From Geosiphon pyriformis (Eukaryota; Glomeromycota; Glomeromycetes; Archaeosporales; Geosiphonaceae): 46,377 nt of DNA. Numbering within the stretch: position 1 is the first letter of the stretch; every line of letters starts with the position of its first letter. The position numbers were made by a program, and so were the translations under genes. The notes under the pieces were generated by a model. It searched no databases. It was not told the origin of the DNA and saw nothing but the letters and a program-made list of their open reading frames with translations. Positions 23,279 to 34,917 of this stretch are shown one piece after another. Where the stretch lies: NCBI GenBank assembly GCA_016748015.1, contig JAAOMT010000134.1:1516584-1562960 (forward strand), written 5' to 3'.

Positions 23279-24076
23279 TATTACAGATGATTATTTGGGG
23301 TCTCAAATCAAATAACAAATCCATAACTTGGTGCTCAGTATCTTGACAATGTTAATGTTACAGTTATGTTGATTGTATCTAAAGGTTTTAGAGTTGAGTT
23401 TTTTGTATAATGGACAGAGATTCAATGACAATGTAGTTAGTTGGTGAGTTGTGTTCCCAATTTCTGTCTTCAGCTTGGTGGCCAGTTTATTCTGGCATTT
23501 GTGCTTTTCTGGTAAGCTATCTATTAATATATATATAATTTTACCCTTATTTTTGGGTTTTTTACCAGGCTATCTGTGATGTCAATTACTCAATGCTTTA
23601 ATTCTTAATCAGTTAATTTTCAATAATAAAAATCAAAGAAAGAAAAAAATAAAAAAAAATAAAAAAATGAGCCAAGATAATGTGCACATTAGTATCTCGT
23701 CAATAGTTGTGATTAAGAGCTATTGTTCCAGTGTGATTAAGTATTAATTACTATCAACATAAAATATTGATAGTAAAGAGTGGATTTGGATGGTGAATGA
23801 TTTATTTATTTAATATTTGTGGAGGGAAGATTTTTCACTAAAGAATTCTAATAAAAGAATTCTGCTCTTTCTATTTCTAATGCTACTACTATATATACAT
23901 AATTGATGTTCTATGAGATTGCTTATATTTCTGAGTAATGTGCTATGATTTTTTGAGCAATGTGCCATGATTTCTATTATTGCTCTACATTGCTGAGTAA
24001 TGTGCTTATATGCTACATACTATTTACTTATTGGTCTACTATTTTCCCTATATCTGTTTTCTTTTTATGAGTAATA
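23279..24076 (-). repeat. 5' LTR of element 1 (798 bp)
   Basis: Opens TATTACAG (TG decayed to TA) and closes GTAATA at 24076. A hand comparison of about the first 345 bp with the 3' LTR gives roughly 29 transitions and no transversion. The palindrome array is shortened and degraded (23920-24010). TATA lies at about 23888-23898. Confidence 0.9.
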
Positions 24077-24533
24077 TCTTCCTCTTTCTGGTGTCTTAGA
24101 TTCAGATAGTGGTTCTTTTTTTACTTTAGCCAACACTTTTTCTTTGAATGCTTGTTTGGCCACTTTGGAATGCTTCTTAGAGCTTTTGATGAATCAGGTG
24201 TCTGGTATATTAAAAAAGTTAAGTAGCATGGAACTGAAATCTACGGCAATCCTCTTTAGCATTCCTTCTCTGTTCACTCCCACTTCTTTGGTGCTGCATT
24301 TGGATGTGGATATAGTTTTGAATAATATAACATTGGCTTCTACTCCTTTTCTCTCAGCTGTGAATGAGATGATCCATGATTCTAGCTCGAGTTTTTCTAA
24401 GATTCTGACCTCCAAGATGGGTGAATTAGAATCAAAAATGATAGCTTTTGAGGTCTTAATCAGTTTGGTTTTAGAAAAGTTGAATCATCTGTGTTCTGGT
24501 ATGAGTTCTTTAGCTCTCCTTCTTTTTCAATAA
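24077..24533 (+). pseudogene. LINE ORF1, C-terminal part
   Basis: Continues LINE ORF1 in frame after element 1 (GSGSSL, then PLSGVLDSDSGS). The segment NACLATLECFLELLMNQVSGILKKL (24147 on) and LESKMIAFEVLISLVLEKL (24430 on) look like coiled-coil helices flanking a hydrophobic, variable stretch. It stops with TAA at 24531-24533, just before ORF2. In related LINEs this region probably mediates ORF1p self-association; that is inference. Confidence 0.75.
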
Positions 24534-24535
24534 GT

Positions 24536-25488
24536 AGTTTGGTATAGAAGGTGGCTTCATGTAATGTCAGGGGCATGAACAATCCTGCCAAACAGAAGGA
24601 TATTGTTCAATGGCACAAAAATATGGGCAACATGATTTCTGTGATTACTGAAACAAAGTTGAAAGGCAAAGTTTGTCCTTAGATTATGAATAAGTTTGAT
24701 AGCGTTCAAGTATTTATCTCTGGTTTAGAGTTTGGTTATTTGGGTGCAGATGTTGTCATAATTATGGATGCTTCTCTAGCAAAACATGTGTGCAAAGTTT
24801 CTGAGATGTCTGGTCAACTTATCTCTGTAAAATTGCTCTTTAAAAACAAAATTTCATTGACAGTTTTGGGCTTGTATGTGGATGCCACCTTGGAAAAGAG
24901 GCTGGCTCACTCTTATGTCATTAATTCAATAGTGGCTGAAGCTTTAAATGGTAGTACATTCATTGTTCTTGGTGGTGACTTTAATGAAAATGATTCTGGT
25001 CACAGTGCAAGCTTCAAAAAATGTCTGAATCTGGGTTTGTTTGATTCTTTACATGGTTTTTCTTTGCACAGACTTCCCACATGGTCTAATTTGAGGGGTG
25101 TTCAAAAGTGCATAGATTTTATATTAGTTAGTGATGGTCTTCACAGTTTGTTTTTTAACCAAAAAGTTTACTGTCTGGCTGAATTTTTTGATTCTGACCA
25201 CTTGGTAGTATTAGCAGACATTGGTTTGGGGGGCTTTCTCAATTCTCAGTTTAATTCAGTATGCAAACAGGCCATGAAAAAAAAATGAAAATACAAAGTT
25301 AGTAGTGTCAGTGATAAGGTTTGGAAAAAGTTTAGAGATGTATCATTGGTTGCTTTTTCAAAGTCAGCTGGTGATTTTGAATATCACACCACTGAAGGTA
25401 ATATCAATGGGATGTGGACACTTTTCTGTTAAATAGTGCACTCTGCAGCAGAAGCTACTCTCATGAAAACATGGTCCAGGGATAGTGG
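24536..25488 (+). pseudogene. LINE ORF2, endonuclease domain
   Basis: AP-like endonuclease: VASCNVRGMNN at the start (24555), VITETKLKG (catalytic Glu), then after a TAG a 200-residue open frame from 24686 with GGDFNEND (24973), KCIDFILVSD (25108) and FFDSDHLVVLADI (25190), the SDH motif that closes the active site. It makes the nick for target-primed reverse transcription. Stops follow at 25286 and 25430. The frame runs into element 2 at 25488 and resumes at 35774. Confidence 0.85.
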
Positions 25489-26361
25489 TGCTACAGGTAA
25501 TTATTTGGGGTCTTAGGTCAAATATCAAATCTGTAACTTGGTGCTCAAAACTACTTATGTTGTTAATAATATCTTTAAGTGGTTGGTATCTGAAGGTTTT
25601 CCAAATGAGTTCTTTGTATAATAGACAGAGATTCAATAGTTGTTTTATCCATAGCTTTCCAGACTCGCAAGTCTATCAATTCTTTTCTCGGCTTGGTGGC
25701 TGGCAATCCTTTGGTAAGTAATCCATATTTTCTGTACGTGTTCTACCCATTCCCAGAGGTCTTTTACCAGGCAATCTTTGACATCAGTAATCAGCACTTT
25801 TAATCAATCAGTTAGTGCACAATAACAAAATCACAGAAAATAAAGAAGTAAAAAAATATAAAGAAAGATAAAAGAGAAAATAAGAAATAAGCCAAGACAA
25901 TTTGCAAGTTAGTATTCTGTCAATAGCCGTGATCAAGAGCTATTGTTCCAGTATGGTTAAGTATCAATTATTATCAACATGAAGTGTTGATAGTGAAGAG
26001 TGAATTTGATATGGTGAATAATTATTTATTTAAGGATTGTGGTAACTAAGCTAAGAATTCTTGGTGTTGATTCTGTCTTTTCTGCTTTTAATGCTACTGC
26101 TATATATACATATTTGAAATTTCTCAATTTCTCAATTCCTTGCAACAGGAATCCTGAAATTCTTGGAATCTTGCAATTCCTGATGAGAGGAATCCTGGAA
26201 TTCTAGAATTCTGCAATTCCTTGTTGGAGAATTCTGAAATTTCTGGAATCCTGTAATTCCTCTGAAAAAAATTTTGGAATTCCACATTTATTATGTTTAC
26301 ATCTGATTGGCTAATATCTACTGACTAATAATACTATATTTCTTATATTCTATGAGTAACA
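25489..26361 (-). repeat. 3' LTR of element 2 (873 bp)
   Basis: Bounded by TGCTACAG and GAGTAACA. TATA box at 26101-26108. The U3 array covers 26130-26285. A hand comparison of the first ~335 bp with the 5' LTR gives roughly 38 transitions to 1 transversion, with several CA/TG swaps. Confidence 0.92.
26130..26285 (-). repeat. GGAATTCC-type array in LTR2
   Basis: The block CAATTCC (or TAATTCC) begins at 26133, 26174, 26214 and 26254: steps of 41, 40 and 40 bp. Units mix GGAATCCTGG, AATTCTAGAATTC and GCAATTCC, rich in the dyad GGAATTCC. The array lies directly upstream (sense) of TATA 26101. The 5' LTR holds a matching array at about 35560-35690 with one shortened unit. Confidence 0.85.
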
Positions 26362-26376
26362 TTATTCTCTCCTTTT
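26362..26376 (-). promoter_or_regulatory. Polypurine tract of element 2
   Basis: The sense strand reads AAAAGGAGAGAATAA next to the LTR start TGTTACTC. It overlaps the ORF3 stop. Confidence 0.75.
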
Positions 26377-26996
26377 AATATTGAGCTCCGTTGAAATCTA
26401 ATTCCTTTAATTCTCTCCCTTAAAGTATTTCCTGAATTTTGTTTTCGAGAATTACTTGTGTTATTTGAGTCTGTAATTCTTCAAATTGAGCATTGGTGAT
26501 TTTTCCCAATTGATTACTGGTAACTGTATCCATTGCTTTGTTGAGTAGAATTTCTGGTCAATCCTGAAATGCTGTATGTATTCAGTATATAGCTCAAGCT
26601 TGTGTGGATAAGTTGTTTTTCTCCACAAAATGTTCTAGTTGTTGTAGTATTATTGTGTCAAATAACTGCTTTGTTTTATCCATATATAAGTTCTGGATAT
26701 TCATGTATTGTCCCAAGTAAAAATAACTATAATTTTTTGGAAATTGTTGTGTCCATCAGGTCCAAGTTTTTCTGATAAGTTCTTGGTGTAATCTGACTAT
26801 TTGTTGTTTTTTTATGGCCAATTTTATTTTGGTCATGATCTTGTCAACAACATTTTCAAGTCTTTTCTGTGCTTTGTTTTGTAGTATCTTTGGCGTATTT
26901 TTGTAACAAATGGTTTATTGTAATTTCTATCTCTTGGTGTTGGATTAATTGAAAAATTTGTTGGGCTAATGAATAGATATTGTCCATAATTTTCAT
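26375..26996 (-). pseudogene. ORF3 of element 2
   Basis: Start at 26996 (MKIMDNIYSLAQQIFQ). A frameshift near the KST-rich stretch (26856) is followed by ELIRKTW, then Y-S-Y-F-Y-L-G-Q-Y-M-N-I-Q-N-L-Y-M-D-K (about 26730-26680), LEHFVEKNNLS, and GKITNAQFEELQ near the end. It finishes F-N-G-A-Q-Y-stop at 26375. About 207 residues, likely mostly helical and soluble. Alignment by eye to element 1 holds over the whole length. Function unknown. Confidence 0.7.
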
Positions 26997-27049
26997 TTTT
27001 CTGATCTCTTCTGTTACATTGACCATGTTCTTATATATTCTTTTGTTAA

Positions 27050-28310
27050 TCAATTAGACATGTTGTTATCAATGATAATGATTGGTTCCAGATCTTGTGG
27101 AATCTTATCTGATTGGACTAGTATTCTCTGTACTCTTAATTGTAGAATATTACTGGCGAATGATGATGCTGTATGGTGATATGGTTTCAATCAATCTCCA
27201 TGTGCTGCTTTGGTCAAGATTTTGTTATTCAATCTTAATTTGTAAGCTCTATTTCTTAGAATTTTTTCTATGTGAAATGGTCTGTCCTATTTGGGGTCAA
27301 ATTTTTTACTCCATTGTTTTTCTACTTTGGTACAATATAGTAGTACTTTGTCTCCAATCTTGAATTCAACTGGTTTATCTGGTAGTTGGTTATCATGTCT
27401 TTCTTTCTGTTTATCTTGTGACTTTTGTATGTTGTCAGCTGCTCTTCGTCATTTGTTTTCTAATGTTTCCATTAAGTCATATGTTCTTTTTAACAATGTG
27501 TTTTTGAAATTTTTTTCTGTTATTGGTTCGGTTGGGTATGTGCTGACTTTTATTTCCACTGGTAGTATTGCTGTTTTACTATATACTAATTCAAATGGTG
27601 TTGCTTGTGTAGTATTTTGCTTCATTGTCTGATAAGCAAATAGTACTGATAGTATTAACAAATTCCAATCATTTTAATTTTTTTGGCTCAGTTTGGCTAT
27701 CACTTTACACAATGTTCTGTTAAACCTTTCAACTAATCCATTGGTTTGTAGATGGTATGGTGATAATAGTGGTCTCTTAATTCCAAATTTTTGGCTTAAT
27801 TCTGCTAATGTTTTGTTTACAAAATGAGTTTCTTGGTCTGATAATAATTCCTTTGGACATCCGTGTTGACAAATTAAATCTTGATGAACGAATTTGGCAA
27901 CAGATTCTGCATCCACTCTTTGAATTGCTTTTACCTCTGGTCATTTAGTAAGATAGTTTATGGCTACTGCTATGTACCTGTTTCCTCCACTGGTGATTGT
28001 TAATGGTCTGACTAAATCAATTCCAATATGGTCGAATGGTTGTCCTACTTTGATTGGTCTTAATGGTTCACTGGGTCTTGTTCCTTCTCTTCACTAACAA
28101 GCATCACAATTTTGAACATATTGGATGATGTTTGGATACATTGATGGTCAATAGTACTTTTTTTTGGTTCTTTCCATGATTGCTTCTTTGTGAAAATGTC
28201 CTGCTGTTGGATTTGAGTGCATGTTGAATCATATTGTCTTTTTTTCTGGCTCTGTAATTACTCTGGTTGGTTGATCTAGATTTTTTCTATTTTTCCGATA
28301 AAGTATATTT
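27050..28310 (-). pseudogene. Integrase of element 2
   Basis: Zinc module near 28225-28090: NMHSNPTAGHFHKE and NCDAC (Cys pair kept), followed by two stops. Core: GIDLVRP, LLSDQETHF (27835) and NGLVERFNR (27740), so all three acidic residues stand. Open parts are 27916-27674 and 27661-27449. The C-terminal region reads VEFKIGDKVLLYC and YKLRL, ending in DLEPIIIID at about 27060. Confidence 0.85.
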
Positions 28311-28569
28311 CGGTAAGTAATAAAATATTTTGATTGTTGTTTGATACTCTTTTGTTCCATTTGAAATAAATTCTTCTTGAACTGTTGAGTGTTTATATAA
28401 TGTTGAAGTTGTTGATATTTTTGTATGTTCATTTTTTGTTATATTTTTCATTGGTATTGTTCTGGTTTTGTTATATTTTTGGATTAAAATGTTCTTAAAT
28501 TTGTCTCATTCATGACAAATCATCAGCATTTCCATTGTTTTTTCCTTTTTTATAATGTATAGTATAATT

Positions 28570-29757
28570 ATATGGTGCAAGTACCATTTTTTATTTTGAC
28601 TGTCTTCCATCTCCAAATTCTTGTTTTTGAAGTGATGTTAATCCATTGTGATCTGTGTATACTTTAAACTTCTGGCTCAAGTATTTTTTCCATTTTATGA
28701 CTGCCCAGTATATTGCTAAGTGTTTTTTTTCTGGTGTTCTATAGTTCTTTTTGGCTGGTGTTAAATCTCTGCTGGCATATGCTACTGGATGTTCTCTGCC
28801 ATCTGGTTCTCTCTGAGATAATACTGCTCCCAATGCTTGGCCAGATGCATCAGTGATGATGATGAATGGTTTGCTGTAATCTGAATAGATCAGTACTGGA
28901 GCTTGAATGAGCTTTCTTTTCAAAATATCAAAAGCTTCTTGTTGACTTTCTGTCCATTTATATTTTGTATTCTTGGTTTGCAGTTGGTTGAATGGCTGCA
29001 CTATCTTGAAAAAGTTCTTGATAAAATGCCAATAGTAGCTGACAAATCCCAAGAATGATTTCAGTTCTGTTATATTGGTCGGCACTAGAGAGTTTTTTAC
29101 TATCTCTATTTTCTCTAAATCCGTTTTGATGCTGTCTTTGCTGACTATGTGTTCCAAAAATTTTAGTTCTGTCTTGCTAAAGAAGCACTTTGTTGCATTT
29201 AACTTTAGTCCTGCTCTTCTTAGTCTTTTGAACATTTGTTGAAGATAATAAAAATGATCATCAAATGTTTTTGAGAATATATTAGTGTTGTCTAAGTATA
29301 CAACTACTGATTTCTACAATAAGCCAGTATACACAATTTCTATTAGCTGTTGGAAAGTGGCTGGTGTATTGGTTAAGCTGAATGGCATAACTTCAAACTC
29401 AAAGTTTCCCTCTCTTGTGGTGAATGCTGTTTTTTTTTTGTCAGCTGGATCTATGGCTACTTGCCAGTAACCACTGTTTAGGTCTAATGTTGAAAACCAT
29501 TTGTTTCTACTGAAAGTGTCAAATAATTCTTGAATCTGTGGAGTGGGGTAGCTATCTCCATGAGTTACTCTATTGAGTTTTCTATAATCTACACAAAAGC
29601 AAATTTTCCCATTTTTTTTCCAGACGAGTACCATGGGTAATGACCATGGGCTCATTGATGACTGAATTAGCTCGTTGTCAAGCATTCGGTTTATTTCTTG
29701 ACGGATAATCTCGTGGCTAGCTGGTGGTACTCTGTATGCTCTTTGTTTAATTGGCAT
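28570..29757 (-). pseudogene. Reverse transcriptase and RNase H of element 2
   Basis: RT: VWKKNGKICFCVDYRKLNR, motif A TLDLNSGYWQV (Asp kept), motif B FEVMPFSLTNTPATFQ, then a stop and motif C YLDNTNIF (second Asp changed to Asn, 29293). The frame 29235-28591 holds the thumb (LKSFLGFVSYYWHF) and an almost intact RNase H: IIITDASGQALGAVLSQ, AYASRDLTPAKKNY, HLAIYWAVIKWKKYL and VYTDHNGL. RT is dead through motif C, whereas element 1 is dead through motif A. Confidence 0.88.
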
Positions 29758-29781
29758 TGCATCTTCAGTCTTGATCTGATG

Positions 29782-30783
29782 CTAGATGATATCAGTTTGG
29801 CTGAACTCGTTTTTACTGGCAAAGATGTCATTGAAATTGTTGAGCAACATCTTAAGTGGCATATGTTGGAGTGAATCTAAGTTTCCCATGTTTATTTGTT
29901 TCAACTGTTCTGGTTGGAGTAAGTAATATTTGTTTCGTCCATATATTGTTTGTAATGTGATATCAACATATCCACAAAGTTGTGAAAAGTCTGGAATAGT
30001 GCTTGGTGGTTGATCTTCTATTTCTGTGGTCAAATATCCAATTGTGGTTCCTTCCAGTATATTGACAACATTTCTGGTGTTGTTGTAAATGGGAATTTTG
30101 ATGCGGCTATAGTTTTTGGCTGGTATGTGGAGATTGATGAGTCCAATTTCTCCTGATTCACAAAAACTTGTTTCTGCTTCAAAAAATTGTGCTTGGTCTT
30201 TTACTTTTCTTTCTATTGTTACCAGGTACTGGTCATATGGTGGAATGGAAATTGCTTGACCAGTTGAGATAATTTCTTTTTGGCCAACAATTTTTTCCTC
30301 TGCCATATTAACTGGTACATCTATTTTACCCGTTGACCCAAATCTCTGTATCCCTCTTGCTTTTATTCTTAACTCTTCCCTATTTCCCACTAGTACTAAC
30401 TGAGCTATCTTAACCAATGATAAGAATATTGCCTGTGCTATCTTTTTGTTTGGCTCTATAATATAGATTTTTTTTGGGTCATTTTGTAGCATGGCAATGA
30501 TATTTCTTACATATTCCGTGTCAATTATTTCTTCTCTTATATTAATCTCTCTTTTTGCTAAACTACTCCAAAATGCTAATTGAATCATTGTTGTTGCTGG
30601 AATTTCTAGCACTATTTTCAGATCAATGCAAATGTGCAAATGTGGTTCCAATTTAATGGCATCTTTTCCTGAATATCTCAAGTCAAATCCAGCATTAGTA
30701 TCATGTGTGTGTTCTGGCATAATACCTTTATTATTATTGCTGAACCATTTCAGTTCTTGTTTCTTGGTAAGATCAGGAAGCAC
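29782..30783 (-). pseudogene. dUTPase-like domain and linker within pol of element 2
   Basis: 333 residues open from 30783. dUTPase motifs: NAGFDLRYSG (1), WSSLAKREI (2, Arg lost), DTEYVRNI (3, Asp and Tyr present), EPNKKIAQAIF (4) and ARGIQRFGSTG (5, well kept). The longer N-terminus (LPDLTKKQELKWFSNNNKGI) links to the acidic region. The C-terminal part (EEIISTGQAISIPPYDQY, TTIGYLTTE) joins RT through DIFASKNEFSQTDII. This is the best-preserved copy for judging what the domain looked like. Confidence 0.85.
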
Positions 30784-30842
30784 AATATATTGTTCATAGT
30801 TTGAGTCAGAGTTTGAATCTGAGTTGATATTGTTGTTATTGT

Positions 30843-31640
30843 TATTGCCATTTTAAACAAAACTGAAACCGTTATTCTCATCGTCATCATTGTCAGGATT
30901 TGAATTGGGATTGAATGGTGATTTCAACTCCAATGTGCAGCTGCTGATTGGTTCTTCCTCTTCAGGGATCATGTAAATCATGCATGATGGTAGATTGTAA
31001 ATGAGGTCACAATCATTACAATATTCAAAGTCACTGAGAATTAAACAATGATGACACAGTCTTGTATTTAACTGTGCTAGCCATTGTTCTTGCTTCTCTC
31101 TAGTGAATGCCAAGTTTTGGTAGTGTTCATGGAACTCTTCTGGTTCCAGGAAATTTATGACTGGCTCTGCGTCCCAGTCAAGCTTGATGGGTTCTGGTGG
31201 GTTGTTTTTAATTGTTCTGATTTCTTCTGGCGATGTGCCTTCAATTTTGGCAATTGTCATTCATCATAATTTATTGTTGTCATATGGACAACTGTCTAAT
31301 TGATGTACAGCTCTTTTTCAGGCGGCTTCTATTGGTGTTCTTTTCTCGACCCAGTTACTGATAAGGATTGTGTATTGGCAGGAAATGTCGCACATTCCTT
31401 CTCTCCCAGGAATGTTGTTCCACATTTCTTCATCAAGGAGAGTTTCTCCACAGGCTAAACATGGTGTATTATCTTATTTTTCTACTTGTTTTGGTCTTTC
31501 AAAGCATTCAATAAGACATGTGCAACAATAGAACTTGGTTGCTGTCTGATATTCTTCATTATTGCCACAGCATGCGCCCATTGATGACAATTTCTTGCCA
31601 CAATTAATGCATACTAGTTTGGGTTGGCAATAGGTGAATT
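30843..31640 (-). pseudogene. Cys-rich zinc region of element 2
   Basis: First cluster 31613-31440: CINCGKKLSSMGACCG, KFYCCTCLIECF, PCLACGETLL. Second cluster in the open frame 31260-30853: CHHCLILSDFEYCNDC, a clean CX2C-X8-CX2C. An acidic tail (NPDNDDDENN) follows. Nearly every Cys of element 1 is repeated, so the spacing looks constrained. Confidence 0.7.
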
Positions 31641-31779
31641 GTTGTGGTGTTGTGTGTTAATAGGAGATATATGGGTTTGTTGGCAGTGGCTTTTCTTTTT
31701 TCGCTTTTTCTTTCCCTTTGTTGCTTTCTTCTCATTCCCAGCTTGGTGTCAGTTTTCTTTCATTGTTGTCAGTTCAGGT

Positions 31780-31990
31780 CAGGTCATCCATTTCCCAGAT
31801 AAGTTCCTCTCTTTGTTTTTTCTTTGGGTTGTCATCCCACAATAGTATTGGTGATAGCTCGTGGTGGTCTTTGTTGTCAGTCTAAGCATCGATAGTGGTT
31901 CTACAGATAGATTCTTTTCCTTGTTCCTCCTTTCCATTGTTATCATCATCCTAAACGAATATTGGTGACAGTTTATTGTGGTCGACATTG
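31780..31990 (-). repeat. Duplicated linker after the protease of element 2
   Basis: Two tandem copies of about 110 bp encode DHNKLSPIFV and DHHELSPILLW; elements 1 and 3 appear to have one such copy. The region is Lys/Glu/Gln-rich and probably disordered. Confidence 0.5.
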
Positions 31991-32199
31991 GCCCACGATG
32001 CTTGGTATGCCTCCCAAGTAGGCTTTAATTTTTCCTCTTCGAGGTCGATAAGCGGCACTGATGTTGTGACATAGTTAGGTTTGAAATGGCCACACATTGC
32101 TGGTACTTGCGTGTGTTGGCCATTTTGGCTGAGCTAGAGCTCTTGTGTGGTCCAGTCAAGGATGGCATTGTTTTTAGACAATTAATCATTGCTCACTAG

Positions 32200-32640
32200 T
32201 GCTTGGTATTGGGTTGCTTCCATCACCAAAACTTTGATGAAAGTAATGATGCCATTAACTTCAATTGGGAAGTTGTCAATTTCACCAATAGGCATTTTCG
32301 TGGCACCATCAACAGTAATAATTCTAGCACTGACAGCTTGATCAACTCAGTGACCTAATTGATCCATGAGTTGTTGTGTAATAATGCTGCCTGCTAAACC
32401 ACTGTCAAGGATTAACTTGATGGAATGGCCATCAACTTTTGCATCAGTATACATGACAGTAATGGGTTTTTTTTTCAGAGCTGCTCTACTGAATAAGGGA
32501 ACTGATGTAACTTCCTTGAGTTTAAATGGAAAGATGGCTGCTAAAGACTCGTCATTGGTGACAATTGCTGGTAGGATGTTGTTGGTAAGTATTGTTGGTT
32601 GTTGATTGAGTTCTGGGTTGTTGGAAGTAATGTCTTCTGA
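32200..32640 (-). pseudogene. Aspartic protease of element 2
   Basis: TDAKVDGHSIKLIL leads into DSGLAGSIIT (about 32405-32380), an intact D-S-G triad. EVNGIITFIKVLVMEATQYQ follows, with TGA or TAG at Trp codons in between. The + strand ORF at 32366-32605 is the complement. Confidence 0.78.
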
Positions 32641-34860
32641 AATAACCAGGAGACTTAAATAGTTCTGGGAATTCAGGTTTTGGATGGAACCGATACCTGA
32701 ATCCTGCTGACGAGATCCTGATCACTGGCCTGATGAACTGGGAATCAGTTGATGAACAACCATCACTGATCTCCAGTTTTGGGTGATTTTGGATCTTGGG
32801 TTTCCTGACGTCATTGTAGCTGAGTTTTGGTGTGGCATTTGAACTTGTTGGGGTTAATAGATTACTGGAGACTGCGGCTAATAAATGACTTATAGCTATG
32901 GTTGATAAATTGTTGGTGGCTGTAACTGATAAATTGGCAGTTGATATATTGTTGGCTGATAAATTAGTTGCTGCGTCATAGGCAGGTAAGCATTTTGATA
33001 TTGCTCTTGATTGGATTGGTGATTCGGAGTCTGAAACTGGTGATCGGGGTTTCGATAATGATTTTCTGATCATGAGTTGCTATAAATATGGCAGTTTGTC
33101 TTAATATGCCCTTGTTTACCACAGTTGTAGCAGACACATGTTTCTGGCTGTTGTGACTGATTAATGGATGATCCTGAACATGATTGATTCTGGAAATGAT
33201 TCGCGTTTCCTAAATCATTATGTCATTGGAGTGGCTGATAAATTACACAATTGTCAGCTAAATAGCCCTCTAATTTCTGATTGATGTTGTTACTGAATTG
33301 TTTTAGCTTGAAATCTAAGTCAGATGATCCATTTATTACTAAATTCACAGCTTGGGCATGGTTAGCTTCTAACTCAGCAGCTTCAAAATCTCTGGCATGA
33401 GTCATGGCAGTTGGGAGATCAACTAGATGCATTGGACATATTTGCTGGAGGATGCTACTGCACAATCTTTGAATAAATTGGTTCAAGATCTGTGGCGCTG
33501 TAAAGTAGTTAGCTTGAATTGCCTGAATTTGGTGCAGATTTCTATGAAAGCATCTCAAGTAAGTGGTAACTGCTTCTGTGTCTTCTTGTTTAATGGTAGT
33601 GAAAATACTTGCCAAGCAGTTGATGCTATTGTTATTACTAAAATACCTCAAAAATTCTAATTTGAAAGCATTAAAGTTTTGAGGTTTCTGGACTAAATTG
33701 TGATACCAAGAGTTTGCCGTGTCTTTGAGAAAATAGGAGATGACTTGCATGGTTCTGGCATCATCTCAGTTATTGGCGGTGATTGGCAGTGATTGCTTTG
33801 GCGACGTTATTGATCCAGGCTTGAGCATTATTCTCTTCACCAGTGAATTTCTCAAGTTTGACTATTGGTGCATATGCCATTGGATCTAAGTTGGGTTGTG
33901 GTGGTTGTTGAAGTGGTACTAGTGGTTGTTGAATCTGCTGGTGTGGTTGTTGTGATGGCTGACCAATCAGTTCAACTAGTGGTGGGTTAATGACAATAAT
34001 AGGAGGTAAGTTCAATTAATTAATTAGATTGGGTTTCTGATTGTTCTGATTTGGCAGTGGTTAAATATTTGGAGTTTTGATTTCTGGGTTTTCTAAATTT
34101 AAATTTTGCTGGGTTTGAAGATTTGGTGTTTCCACTTTTGGGCTTTCCATGATCGGGTTCTGGTAAGTAAATTCTTGATCTTCCGATTTTTTTTCCTCTT
34201 CTTCTTTAGATAGTTCCTATGGAATAGCAGTTCCGAAGTCCAGTTGAAGTGGCAGTGATCGAATTTCCAATGGTGTTGGTGATTACAATTTAAATCCTTT
34301 GAAGTATTTGCCATATGGTCCTAATAATTCTGTTTTTTTTTGTTTACTTTGGAATAGAAATCATCCAAATGTTAATGTCACATTTGATGTGGACGTCCCT
34401 GTTAATAAAATGTTGATGGCACTTCCAGGTGTATAGTGATAAGATGGATTGATTGGGGATTCAACTCTTGTTTTCTTTCAAGTGGGTGGTTGTATCCTTT
34501 TAGGTGTTACTGCTGGGGTTTGTAGTTTTCCTTTGTCTTTACTAGCATATGTAATTGGATATCTTTGTTGGGTGTGATGTTCAATTTCTTTGTTGATTTC
34601 AGTGATAATGGATGTAAAGTTATGATTTGTTGGTAGGTTGGTGTTTTGAATTAATTCTTTATAGAAAGTTTCCCTTGCTGATTTAGTATTCACTGGTGTT
34701 CTTAACAAAGAAAAAATCTTTTTGTTAACATAGAAATTAAAGGCTGATTCAGCAAATATATGATTAGGGTTTAATCCCAAATGTTGACAATAGTGTTGAA
34801 ATAAGAATTTTGTGAATCCTAAATGGTTTGCTCTTATATTTTCTGATTCTACTACTTTTA
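32641..34860 (-). pseudogene. gag of element 2
   Basis: N-terminus VVESENIRANHLGFTKFLFQ (34855 down), ESAFNFYVNKKI and the open frame 34780-34478; Gln/Pro-rich QPHQQIQQPLVPLQQPPQP (33960-33900); Retrotrans_gag core in 33750-33223 (VISYFLKDTANSWYHNLV with the conserved Trp kept, YLRCFHRNLHQIQ); CCHC knuckle CYNCGKQGHIKTNC (33132-33091) intact. A Ser/Thr/Asn-rich C-terminus runs toward the protease. Confidence 0.85.
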
Positions 34861-34917
34861 GATAGTGTTTGTTGGTGCTGGTTCTCTGTAGAATTATACC
34901 TCACAGAGAGCACTAAA

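Larger units (their letters stand above)
14131..24076 (-). mobile_element. Ty3/gypsy element 1, full length
   Basis: Two LTRs (14131-15024 and 23279-24076) bound an 8.25-kb internal region. TCTT flanks both ends (14127-14130, 24077-24080), a 4-bp target duplication. On the - strand the order is primer site, gag, protease, zinc region, dUTPase, RT, RNase H, integrase, ORF3 and polypurine tract. All frames carry stops. The element sits inside LINE ORF1. Confidence 0.93.

Noticed and set aside
24144-24533. Independent small gene
   Set aside because: It continues LINE ORF1 in frame once element 1 and one TCTT copy are removed.
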